Assembly (NCBI GenBank): GCA_910588795.1
Contig: CAJURI010000062.1
Span: forward strand, 1 to 13,233
Source: an uncultured Duncaniella sp.
GTDB lineage: Bacteria > Bacteroidota > Bacteroidia > Bacteroidales > Muribaculaceae
Direction of reading: 5' to 3'
Length of the DNA stretch: 13,233 nt
Under the pieces are notes generated by a model, which was not told where the DNA came from, made no database searches, and worked only from the letters and a program-made list of their open reading frames with translations. Position 1 is the stretch's first letter; each line of letters opens with the position of its first letter. Below are positions 5,715-13,217 of this stretch, piece by piece. The position numbers and the translations under genes were made by a program.

Positions 5715-8708
5715 TTATTTTAAGCGGGTGTCAATCATCTGGAATATGTCGACCTCGTGGCCGGGATAGTTGCTCTGCAGCGATTTCAGGTATTCCTTGG
5801 CTTCGAATTCGTTGCCCTGCTTGCGCAGGATGTCGCTGTAGAGCACGAATGTACGTGCGAGCCAGTATTGGTGGGGAGTGTCGGCGGCTATGAGCGCGTC
5901 GGCTGTGGCCTTTGCCTCGGCTATGAGTCCGCGGTCATATTGCGACTGAGCGAGATAATAGGCACTCTTTGCTCCGAAGATATCGGCCGGGTTTGCAGCA
6001 AGCTGCTCCCAGTCCTTGTAGGCTGCATCGTGGTTGCCCATCTGGTCGTTGGCCATTCCGCGTACGAATTTCACTTCCGCGGCATCGGTCGGCGAGTTGG
6101 TCGCGGTCGACGACAGGAGCTTGTCGGCGGTGTTCACAGCCTCGGCATATTTGCCGAGATCCATAGCCGTGCGCATCATGCCGAGACGGGCGTCACGCAG
6201 CATATTTGATCCGGATGCGTGTTTCTCGAGTTCAAGGAATGTGTTGTAGGCGATCTCAGTCTTGCCGAGTTCGCTTTCTGCCTGGGCTTTTATGAGGAGA
6301 GCGTCCTCGGCAACCTCCGAGTCGGGATGGTTGAGCAATACTTGTGATGCATACTCCTGAGCTTGTAACACACTGCCTTCGTTCCAGGCAGCATCGGCGA
6401 GGTAATATAGTGCTGATGCACGTGATGCTCCGTCGGGGTATTCCTTTATGTATCCGAGCAGGCCGTTAGTGGCACCGGTATTGATATATGCGTTCTCTGC
6501 TGCCTGATAAGCTGTCTGCTCAAGTTCGGATGCCTCGTAGGATGGTGCGTTTGGAACTGATTTAAGGAATCCGACAAGCTCGTTGAGGCGGCCGTCGGCT
6601 GCATAGATCTGCTTGAGGTCGTCGGCAGCTATTCGGGCTTCCTCGCTTGATGGGAATGTGCTTATTACTTTCTTGTAGGTTTCGATGCCCTTTGCGCGGT
6701 CACCGCTGTTGATATAGGTGATGGCGAGCTGCAGGTAGCCGTTGCGTCCGGGTGCTGTGTTAGGATAGCGTCTGACAAGATCATTGTAGGTCTTGATTGC
6801 TGCCGATGTGTTTCCTGTTGCCGATTGGCTCTCTGCCTTCTCAAGAAGGGCCTGAGGGAGCAGTCCGGATGAGGGGAAGCGCGACAGAAGATCATCGATT
6901 ATAGCGATCTTGCCTGCATGGTCCTTCAACAGACCTTTCATTATGGCGTACTGATATAGTGCGTAGTCGCCTGACGAGGGGTTGAGGTCATAGGCTTTTT
7001 TATAGTCGTTTGCTGCCGCGCCGTATTCGCCGAGATAGTATCGGCAGTCGGCTATACGGCTGTACGAGTCAGCCTCAAGTGATGCCGGATGAGATGTGCG
7101 TCCGGTGCTCAGATACTTCACAGCATCCTGGAAATCGGTGATGGCTTCTCTGTATTTCTCCTGTGCGAAACGTGTGTACCCCAGGTCGTAGCGGGCGAGA
7201 GCCAGATCGCTGACAGCTGATGCCGGAGAGGCATTTATGTAGCTCAGATACGAGCGTTCGGCTCCATGGTAGTTGCCGCGTGTGTAGTAGCAGTCGCCGA
7301 GCCATATGTCACACTGATGAGCTATGGATGGGTCGAGGTTGGCAAGTCCGCGGGCTTCAACGAGGTGATTGATGGCATCGGCCACCTTGCCTGATGAATA
7401 TTCACGTGTGCCGAGTTCGAACAGTACCCTCTGCTTGGTTTTGAGCAGTTGTTCCGAGGGATTCTTCACCATATTGATTACCGACAGCGCGCTTGCGTAG
7501 TCGTTGCCGCTCATGTAGCCGGTGACGAGGTAGCGTTGCACATCGGCACTGTAAGGTGAGTCGGGATATTCGGTGAGGAAGTTTTGTAAGAGTGACACTG
7601 AGTTGCCGAAAGGTGCCCGTCCGCCGTCCATGCGTGCTACGGTGTAGTTGTAGAATGCCGTCTCGCGTACCTCGCGGTCGTAGTCGACCTTGTAGGCGTT
7701 CTCAAAAGCCATGAGAGCCTGTGTCTTGTCACCGCGCTTTAGATATGACTGGCCGAGATAGAGCCACGCGCTCTGCTCCATGGCGGAGTGTGATCCTATG
7801 GCCTGCTGGAAGAGCTTGACAGCTGCGTCATAGTCACCCTTTTCATATTCGCTGGTGCCGAGAATGTAGTAGGCCGACGGGGCGGGGTTCTTGGCTTCGG
7901 CGCAGTATTTCCACAGATAGGGGATTGCTTCGGATGTGCGCCCGAGGTTATAGAGCGATTCGCCCGCCAGGCGGTTGCATTCGGGAATGAACTGCGGGAC
8001 GCTGCCCGAGGTCAGCAGGGAGCGTGCCGTGGAGAGGCATTTGTCATACTCTCCCTGGGCATAATATATCTGGGCCTCGTAATACGGGGCGGCGTTGGCC
8101 GGCTCGCGGGATGTGTCGAGTCCGCGGAAATACTGCAGAGCCAGAGGATAGTCCTGTTTGGAGTAGGCTATGTATCCGAGATAGAAGTGCGCTGCATTGC
8201 GCCATGCCGGCTTGCTCTGGAGAGTGCGGAAGAATGATGCCGCCGTGTCGGGCTCGCCGAGGAGCATATAGGAGTAGCCCTGACGGTAATTTAGCTCGTC
8301 CTGGCGTCCCGATGTAAGAGCCATGGGGTTCACGGAGCTGTATTCGGCAAGGGCTTCGGCATATTGGCCGTTGTTGAAATAATAGTCTCCCACCATCATC
8401 ATCACATCGGCGCGCCTTGTCGAGACAGGATAGTCGTTGAGGTACTGGCGGAGCATTGTCAGAGCTTCCTCGTCACCGAGTCCGAGGGTGGCCTTGCACA
8501 TATAATAATGTGCCAGCTCACGTTGCTCGGCTGTGGTAGTGAGGTTGTAGAGCCGTGACATCTGGTCGATGCAGCCCTCGTAATTGCGGTCGTCACACAT
8601 GAGAATGCCGCGTTCGAGATAGCCCTGAGCTTCGGGGCTATTTATCTGCGCCACAGAGCCTGCGCATGACAGCGCGCACAGAGCCGTGAGGATGAGTGGT
8701 CGTTTCAT
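5715..8708 (-). CDS. Exported large tetratricopeptide-repeat protein
   Basis: 997 residues. The signal peptide MKRPLILTALCALSCAGSVA is probably cleaved before QINSPEAQ. Almost all the rest is TPR helices. At least sixteen repeats are recognisable, for example YYLGYIAYSKQDYPLALQYF, YILGTSEYEKGDYDAAVKLF, LYLGQSYLKRGDKTQALMAF, YDLGYTRFAQEKYREAITDF and YYLAQSQYDRGLIAEAKATA. No catalytic domain or transmembrane segment follows the signal, so it is most likely a periplasmic scaffold. The Cys at residue 15 (LSC) is not followed by a convincing lipoprotein start, so I prefer signal peptidase I cleavage. It is the first gene of a two-gene operon with the outer-membrane barrel protein, which is its likely partner. 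Length and repeat number resemble large TPR proteins common in Bacteroidales, but I cannot assign a specific function. Confidence 0.88.
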   Translation of the reverse strand: MKRPLILTALCALSCAGSVAQINSPEAQGYLERGILMCDDRNYEGCIDQMSRLYNLTTTAEQRELAHYYMCKATLGLGDEEALTMLRQYLNDYPVSTRRADVMMMVGDYYFNNGQYAEALAEYSSVNPMALTSGRQDELNYRQGYSYMLLGEPDTAASFFRTLQSKPAWRNAAHFYLGYIAYSKQDYPLALQYFRGLDTSREPANAAPYYEAQIYYAQGEYDKCLSTARSLLTSGSVPQFIPECNRLAGESLYNLGRTSEAIPYLWKYCAEAKNPAPSAYYILGTSEYEKGDYDAAVKLFQQAIGSHSAMEQSAWLYLGQSYLKRGDKTQALMAFENAYKVDYDREVRETAFYNYTVARMDGGRAPFGNSVSLLQNFLTEYPDSPYSADVQRYLVTGYMSGNDYASALSVINMVKNPSEQLLKTKQRVLFELGTREYSSGKVADAINHLVEARGLANLDPSIAHQCDIWLGDCYYTRGNYHGAERSYLSYINASPASAVSDLALARYDLGYTRFAQEKYREAITDFQDAVKYLSTGRTSHPASLEADSYSRIADCRYYLGEYGAAANDYKKAYDLNPSSGDYALYQYAIMKGLLKDHAGKIAIIDDLLSRFPSSGLLPQALLEKAESQSATGNTSAAIKTYNDLVRRYPNTAPGRNGYLQLAITYINSGDRAKGIETYKKVISTFPSSEEARIAADDLKQIYAADGRLNELVGFLKSVPNAPSYEASELEQTAYQAAENAYINTGATNGLLGYIKEYPDGASRASALYYLADAAWNEGSVLQAQEYASQVLLNHPDSEVAEDALLIKAQAESELGKTEIAYNTFLELEKHASGSNMLRDARLGMMRTAMDLGKYAEAVNTADKLLSSTATNSPTDAAEVKFVRGMANDQMGNHDAAYKDWEQLAANPADIFGAKSAYYLAQSQYDRGLIAEAKATADALIAADTPHQYWLARTFVLYSDILRKQGNEFEAKEYLKSLQSNYPGHEVDIFQMIDTRLK

Positions 8709-8733
8709 TGCTTTTATTTACGGATTTATTTTG

Positions 8734-8765
8734 CAAAATTACGCCTTTTTTAAGCAAATGGCAAT
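8734..8765 (-). promoter_or_regulatory. Bacteroidetes promoter of the TPR/beta-barrel operon
   Basis: On the minus strand ATTG (8762-8765) is followed after 20 bp by TAATTTTG (8734-8741), an exact TAnnTTTG match. The -7 box lies 25 bp before the TPR ATG. Box identity and spacing match those at the M16 promoter, which strengthens both calls. Confidence 0.7.
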
Positions 8766-8803
8766 GCTATGTTGTTAAAATATTAAGAGGTCGTTTAAGA
8801 TTA

Positions 8804-8816
8804 GCATTTTAAATGC
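8804..8816. promoter_or_regulatory. Short palindrome in the divergent TPR/patatin control region
   Basis: GCATTT-T-AAATGC is a perfect 6-bp palindrome around one central base, 36 bp before the preferred patatin start at 8852. A 10-bp direct repeat, TTTAAGCAAA, occurs at 8749-8758 and 8819-8828, on either side of it. These could be operator sites shared by the divergent genes. They are short and AT-rich, so chance is a real alternative. I see no convincing TAnnTTTG box for the patatin gene on the plus strand. Confidence 0.25.
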
Positions 8817-8851
8817 CCTTTAAGCAAAGTATAACGTTTCGACTTTACCTT

Positions 8852-11152
8852 ATGAGAGGATTTGTGATATTTTTGATGGCGATGGTGCTTGCTGTGGCTG
8901 TCCGTGGAGAGGCGAGCCATGGCAAGGTGGGACTTGTGCTGAGTGGCGGCGGGGCAAAAGGTATCGCCCATATAGGTGTGATACAGGCTCTTGAAGAGAA
9001 TGACATACCTATCGACTATATCACCGGCACCTCTATGGGGGCGATTGTAGGGGGGCTTTACGCCTCGGGCTACACTCCCTCGGAGATGCTCGGACTGCTG
9101 GCGTCCCGTGGATTTGCCGATTGGTCTACGGGGCAGATCGACACTAACAGGCTGTACTATTTCATGTCGGAGCCGCAGAACCCGTCGATGCTCAAGATCA
9201 ATTTCGGAAAGGATTCCACGCGTGTCACATCGGTGCTGCCTGTAAGCCTGATAAATCCGATACCGATGAATATGGCTTTCCTTGACATATTCAGCCGTTA
9301 CACTGCACAATGCGGCGGAGATTTCGACAGGCTGTTCGTGCCTTTGCGCACGGTTGCGTCCAACGTTTATGCCAAGCATAAGGTGGTTCTTTCCGAAGGG
9401 TCGCTTGCCGATGCCGTGAGGATGTCTATGTCATTTCCTATGGTCTTTGAGCCGATCGAACTTGACGGGGTGCCTATGTATGACGGCGGCATATATGACA
9501 ATTTTCCGGTGGATGTGATGGTGGAGGAGTTCGATCCACCCGTGCTGATAGGGGTTGATGTGGGTTCCAAGGATTCGGCTCCCGATTCGAGAAATCCGCT
9601 GGTGCAGCTTGAGGCCATGATTTCGCAGCCGGAACATTATCCGTTCCCGTATGACAGGGGTGTGAAGATACGCATCGATCTTGACAGTTTCGGACTGCTG
9701 GATTTCGGCAAATATCAGCAGATATATGAGATCGGATACCGGCGTGGACTGGAGATGGTGGATTCGATACGCATGAAGGTGGGGCGTGTAGCTCCTGCGG
9801 CCGATGTACGGGCCAGGAGGGATGCCTTCAAACGTGCCACTCCCGAGGTGAGGATAGCTGAAGTCAATGTCTCGGGCGGGACGCCTTCGGAGAATGCTTA
9901 TCTGGAATCGCTGTTTGCTCCACACAGGGAAAAGAGGATCCGTTCACTTGCTGATGTGACCGGGTCATATTACAGGGCCATAAGTTCGGGCCGGCTTCAG
10001 AATCTGGTCCCGGAGCCGGTGTATGATCCTGCTGATTCGTTGTTCATGCTAAATTACCGCGCCGTGGTCAAGGAGAATTTCTCGGCTGCTATAGGAGGAT
10101 ACATATCCTCGTCGACCAACAGTATGCTCTTCTTTAATGCCGGATACAATCACCTGGGGTTCAATTCTCTGAATGCCAATGTCAATGCATGGCTCGGTCA
10201 GAGCTACCTTGCCGGCGAGGGGCTGTTCAATGCCTATTTCGACACATCTGTGCCCTCGGGTGTCTCATTGCGTGTGGTAGGATCGAGGTTGAAATATCAT
10301 GAGACGGAAAAACTTTTTTACGAAATAAGGGATCCGGATTTCATACGCCGTTCGGAATTTTTCGTTCAGGGCCGGTACGCAATTGGACTGACACTGAGGT
10401 CACGGCTGGACATGCGCATAGGGTGGGGGCACCTCTCGGACACTTATCATACCGGCCTGAGCCATGTGTCCACCATAGACGGGAAGGATTCGGGTGTGTT
10501 CAATCTGTGGCAGGCAGGATTCCGCTGGGAGTCCAATACGCTTGACGACGTTGCCATACCCTCGTCCGGCTCGCGCTTCTATGTGCAGGGGCTCGGTGTT
10601 GCCGGCCGGTATCATTTCAGTTCGGCTGATCCTGCTTTGTCAGCAGATAGCCGTAGGGTCAGATGGGTGCAGGCCGATATGGGCGCGCTGCACTATTGGG
10701 GCTTGTCGCGTCAGCTGTCAGTGGGCACAGGGATGCGGGCTCTTCTGTCGACACGCAAGCTTCTTCCGTCATATCAGGCATCGATCGTTGCCGCCGAGGC
10801 TGTGCATCCCACGCCGTCGAGCTATAATCTTTTCAGCCCGTCACTTCGTGCCAATTCTTTCGTCTCAATTGCGGTTGAGCCTGTGTGGAAACTTTCCGGA
10901 TCGTTCCAGATGCGTGGTGTGCTCGACGGCTTTCTTCCTCTGCGCAAGATAGAGTGCGGCCCTGAGGGCACGGTCCCTTACTATGGCAAGTGGATGAGCA
11001 ATCCGGAGTTTTTCGGAGAACTGCAGTTGCGGTTCAAGCTGCCTCTCGGCACCGTGAGTGCTTACGGGAATTATACTACAGGAGGCATAGGGTGGAATTT
11101 CGGCATATCGATAGGCACCTTCATTCTTGCACCGCGTTTCCTCGGCGAGTGA
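8852..11152 (+). CDS. Patatin-like phospholipase with POTRA and BamA-like barrel (PlpD-type, type Vd autotransporter)
   Basis: 766 residues from the ATG at 8852; an upstream in-frame ATG at 8813 would give 779. I prefer 8852 because MRGFVIFLMAMVLAVAVRGEA is a compact signal peptide, whereas the 13 extra codons include CGA, AGT, ATA and CTT, which look unlike the rest of the gene. Numbering from 8852: the patatin domain (about 25-300) has the oxyanion-hole motif GGGAKG (32-37), nucleophile Ser61 in GTSMG and dyad Asp211 in DGG. A POTRA-like segment (about 333-405) begins PEVRIAEVNVSGG. A roughly 360-residue barrel completes it. This is the PlpD/FplA layout, in which the barrel places the lipase at the cell surface. 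Lipid substrate and any surface release are unknown. It is divergent from the TPR operon and convergent, with a 9-bp gap, on the FNT gene; no terminator is visible between them. Confidence 0.93.
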   Translation: MRGFVIFLMAMVLAVAVRGEASHGKVGLVLSGGGAKGIAHIGVIQALEENDIPIDYITGTSMGAIVGGLYASGYTPSEMLGLLASRGFADWSTGQIDTNRLYYFMSEPQNPSMLKINFGKDSTRVTSVLPVSLINPIPMNMAFLDIFSRYTAQCGGDFDRLFVPLRTVASNVYAKHKVVLSEGSLADAVRMSMSFPMVFEPIELDGVPMYDGGIYDNFPVDVMVEEFDPPVLIGVDVGSKDSAPDSRNPLVQLEAMISQPEHYPFPYDRGVKIRIDLDSFGLLDFGKYQQIYEIGYRRGLEMVDSIRMKVGRVAPAADVRARRDAFKRATPEVRIAEVNVSGGTPSENAYLESLFAPHREKRIRSLADVTGSYYRAISSGRLQNLVPEPVYDPADSLFMLNYRAVVKENFSAAIGGYISSSTNSMLFFNAGYNHLGFNSLNANVNAWLGQSYLAGEGLFNAYFDTSVPSGVSLRVVGSRLKYHETEKLFYEIRDPDFIRRSEFFVQGRYAIGLTLRSRLDMRIGWGHLSDTYHTGLSHVSTIDGKDSGVFNLWQAGFRWESNTLDDVAIPSSGSRFYVQGLGVAGRYHFSSADPALSADSRRVRWVQADMGALHYWGLSRQLSVGTGMRALLSTRKLLPSYQASIVAAEAVHPTPSSYNLFSPSLRANSFVSIAVEPVWKLSGSFQMRGVLDGFLPLRKIECGPEGTVPYYGKWMSNPEFFGELQLRFKLPLGTVSAYGNYTTGGIGWNFGISIGTFILAPRFLGE

Positions 11153-11161
11153 CAGGAATGC

Positions 11162-11974
11162 TCACCGGGATATGCCGTCTTTTTTCCCGATGTTGTGCAG
11201 ATAGCCGTTCAACGCGCCCACAAGCAAGGCTCCGCCGGCTATGTTGCCGAGTGTGGAGGGGATGAAGTTGGATGTGACTGACTGCATTACCGATATGTCA
11301 GCTCCCTCCATCATGCCCAGGGGAATGAAGAACATGTTGGCTATGCAGTGTTCGTAGCCGAGAGCCACGAAAGCCATCACCGGGAGCCAGCAACCGAAAG
11401 CTTTTTCAAGCAGCGTCTTCCCGCTTAATGCGAGCCACACGGCAAGGCATACGCACCAGTTGGCTCCTATCCCTTTGAGGAACACTGTGCTCCATGGCAT
11501 GGACACTTTCGCTTCGGCCACTTTTATTGCCGCGGAGTGCCAGGGATCCGTGCTTGTGAGTCCGCAGCTGTAGACCATGAAATATGTGAAGAGGAGTGCG
11601 CCTGCAAGATTGCCGGCATATACGAGTGTCCAGTTGCGCAATGTCAGTCCCATGCCGTGCCTGCGCTGCATCATGGATGGTATCAGTATGGCATTGTTGC
11701 CGGTGAAAAGTTCTGCGCCGAGCACCACTACGAGGATCAGCCCTATGGGGAATGCGGCACCGCTCAGTATGCGCTGCAACGCGGGATTTCCGTCAGTGAT
11801 TTCCGGAAATCCGAATCCGACGATCATCGAGAGTATCCCTCCGAGCGCGATGTATGCTCCGGCGAGGGACGCCGATATGAGCAGCCGTGAGGTGGACGAG
11901 GCAGTGAGGCGGGCTTTGGAGGCTCCCGCGTCGGCTGCGGCACCGGTGATCTCGGCTGGAGAAAGTATCTTCAT
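11162..11974 (-). CDS. Formate/nitrite transporter (FNT) family channel
   Basis: 270 residues, a normal FNT length, with about six hydrophobic membrane segments. Family signatures are visible: AELFTGN (87-93), ANWCVCLAVW (171-180) and GYEHCIANMFF (206-216). His209 in the last motif corresponds to the central pore histidine of FocA. Thr91 and Lys156 also fall where FocA has conserved pore residues. FNT proteins form pentamers in the inner membrane and pass formate, nitrite or hydrosulfide. Sequence alone does not settle the substrate; formate would suit a fermenting anaerobe. The start ATG overlaps the exonuclease stop by 4 bp (ATGA, 11971-11974), so translation is probably coupled and transcription shared. 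The hydrophilic N terminus (about 1-30) is alanine-rich. Confidence 0.93.
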   Translation of the reverse strand: MKILSPAEITGAAADAGASKARLTASSTSRLLISASLAGAYIALGGILSMIVGFGFPEITDGNPALQRILSGAAFPIGLILVVVLGAELFTGNNAILIPSMMQRRHGMGLTLRNWTLVYAGNLAGALLFTYFMVYSCGLTSTDPWHSAAIKVAEAKVSMPWSTVFLKGIGANWCVCLAVWLALSGKTLLEKAFGCWLPVMAFVALGYEHCIANMFFIPLGMMEGADISVMQSVTSNFIPSTLGNIAGGALLVGALNGYLHNIGKKDGISR

Positions 11975-12609
11975 TCTTCCGTGGGCTCTTCTTTGACGAT
12001 ATAAGGTGATTTCTCAGGGTCATACGCTCCCGAGCTCAGGTACTTGTAGATGTGCAGGCATGCCCATGCATCAATAGATGCATACACCATCTGTGCCCCG
12101 GAAAGCTTTGTCGCCTCCCAGTTGGTGAGGCGTTGCCCTTTGGATATGCGTTCGTTGAAGAGTATGGCGTAGATCTTCTGGAGACTGGAGTCTGAGATGT
12201 GGTATTTCTTTACCATCTCCTGAAGGTCCACGAAATTGTGAGGCTCGAAGTCTCCTGCTTTGTGCAGCACATGGAAGTCGTCCTTAAGTGACAGTCCCAC
12301 TTTCAGCACATCCCTGCATTCCATGAATTCCCTGAGTTCAGGGGTGAATCCGGTCTTGTTGAGGCGGAACAGGAAAGAGCGGTCTTCGGTAGACACCTGT
12401 ATGAGCGATACGCGGTTGGTCATACCTTTTTTGAAGTTCGGTTTGGTTTCTGTGTCGAATCCCACTATATCATGTCCGCGAAGATAGCTTACGGCTTCAG
12501 CCACATCCTCAGGGTGTTCGATCACTGTGATCGCTCCTGAAAATGTCACGGTAGGGAATTCCGCAATGAGCTGTTTGTCAATGGCTATCTTAAAACACTC
12601 GTTATCCAT
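11971..12609 (-). CDS. DEDDy 3'-5' exonuclease (RNase D / WRN-exonuclease-like)
   Basis: 212 residues from the ATG at 12607-12609. Three exonuclease motifs are present: ExoI IVGFDTETKP with Asp52 and Glu54; ExoII KVGLSLKDDFHVL with Asp110 or Asp111; and ExoIII YASIDAWACLHIY with Tyr176 and Asp180, which makes it DEDDy. There is no HRDC or polymerase domain, so it is the single-domain form. It should remove 3' nucleotides using two metal ions, but whether RNA or DNA is the substrate is not visible. The frame can be extended 15 bp to a TTG at 12622-12624, but that would place the TAnnTTTG element inside the coding region, so I reject it. The gene ends in a 4-bp ATGA overlap with the FNT channel gene. 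The acidic tail KEEPTEE looks disordered. Confidence 0.92.
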   Translation of the reverse strand: MDNECFKIAIDKQLIAEFPTVTFSGAITVIEHPEDVAEAVSYLRGHDIVGFDTETKPNFKKGMTNRVSLIQVSTEDRSFLFRLNKTGFTPELREFMECRDVLKVGLSLKDDFHVLHKAGDFEPHNFVDLQEMVKKYHISDSSLQKIYAILFNERISKGQRLTNWEATKLSGAQMVYASIDAWACLHIYKYLSSGAYDPEKSPYIVKEEPTEE

Positions 12610-12613
12610 ACTG

Positions 12614-12621
12614 CAAAGGTA
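12614..12621 (-). promoter_or_regulatory. -7 promoter element 4 bp from the exonuclease ATG
   Basis: The minus strand reads TACCTTTG, an exact TAnnTTTG match, followed by CAGT and then the ATG. A transcript from here would be leaderless or nearly so. The -33 region 20 bp upstream is a poor match, so confidence rests on the -7 box and its resemblance to the M16 promoter. Confidence 0.55.
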
Positions 12622-12710
12622 CAAATTTGTAATGACACTATCGTCATCTCATCCCTGGAATTTCTCTGGCAGCTCCTGTGGCCGACAGCACATGCCGCAA
12701 TGTGCGGGCC

Positions 12711-12754
12711 ATAAAATTAAAGCGTGCAACGGTTTGGAGTCCGTTGCACGCTTT
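12711..12754 (-). terminator. Rho-independent terminator of the second rubrerythrin gene
   Basis: Perfect 14-bp arms (12719-12732 and 12741-12754; AAAGCGTGCAACGG and its complement) enclose an 8-base loop. In minus-strand sense the stem runs into the T-rich TAATTTTAT. It starts 21 bp after the rubrerythrin stop codon and separates that gene from the exonuclease/FNT operon. Confidence 0.88.
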
Positions 12755-12775
12755 GCGGTTTCGTCGGTATGTTTT

Positions 12776-13213
12776 TCAATAGTTGCGGGCTTCGATTTCA
12801 AAGAAACTCTGTTTGTGGTTGCACACAGGGCATACCTCAGGAGCGTTCTTGCCTATGACGATATGTCCGCAATTGCGGCATATCCACACGGTGTCACCGT
12901 CTCGTGAGAATACTATGCCATCCTTTATGTTCTGAAGCAGACGGCGGTAGCGTTCTTCGTGGTGACGTTCGATGGCGGCAACGGCGCGGAATCGGGATGC
13001 TATTTCGGTGAATCCCTCTTCGTCGGCTTCATCAGCCATGCGGTCGTACATGTTGGTCCACTCGAAGTTCTCACCTTCGGCAGCGTCAAGCAGATTGGTC
13101 ATAGTGTCGGCTATCTCACCGCCGTGAAGCAGTTTGTACCATAGTTTGGCATGCTCTTTTTCGTTGTTGGCGGTCTCCTTGTCTCGTTCTGAAAAAAGTT
13201 GACTCCTAACGAG
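12776..13213 (-). CDS. Second rubrerythrin, N-terminal part missing (broken or cut off near the window edge)
   Basis: The frame is open from 13213 to the stop at 12776-12778. Rubrerythrin similarity begins at ETANNEKEHAKLWYKLLHGG (13177 downward), well upstream of the first in-frame ATG (13102), so that ATG is not the real start. Ferritin-domain ligands include the NEKEH pair, GENFEW and the IERHH pair. The rubredoxin-like tail has CRNC and CPVC and ends EIEARNY, as in classic rubrerythrins of about 190 residues. Roughly the first 45 residues are absent: upstream of 13183 the translation (LFSERD) no longer resembles the family, and a TGA follows at 13214-13216. No start codon is available in the remaining frame. 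Its own terminator follows the gene. It is clearly distinct in sequence from the intact rubrerythrin at 3218-3796. Confidence 0.8.
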   Translation of the reverse strand, partial: LVRSQLFSERDKETANNEKEHAKLWYKLLHGGEIADTMTNLLDAAEGENFEWTNMYDRMADEADEEGFTEIASRFRAVAAIERHHEERYRRLLQNIKDGIVFSRDGDTVWICRNCGHIVIGKNAPEVCPVCNHKQSFFEIEARNY

Positions 13214-13217
13214 TCAA
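13199..13217. repeat. Inverted repeat at the broken end of the second rubrerythrin
   Basis: TTGACTC-CTAAC-GAGTCAA is a perfect 7-bp inverted repeat around a 5-base spacer. It lies 16-34 bp beyond the point where rubrerythrin similarity stops, and its right arm carries the in-frame TGA. On the minus strand it is followed after one base by six T, so it could be a weak terminator hairpin. It could also be a recombination or insertion end, or an assembly fold-back at the sequence edge. Confidence 0.6.

Noticed and set aside
12688..12705. Small hairpin GCACAT-gccgca-ATGTGC between the exonuclease and the terminator.
   Set aside because: Six-base stem without a T tract or conserved neighbour; too short to call as a functional element.
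12776..13102. A complete 108-residue mini-rubrerythrin starting at the ATG at 13102.
   Set aside because: Similarity to rubrerythrin continues upstream of that ATG in the same frame, and the start would remove essential diiron ligands.
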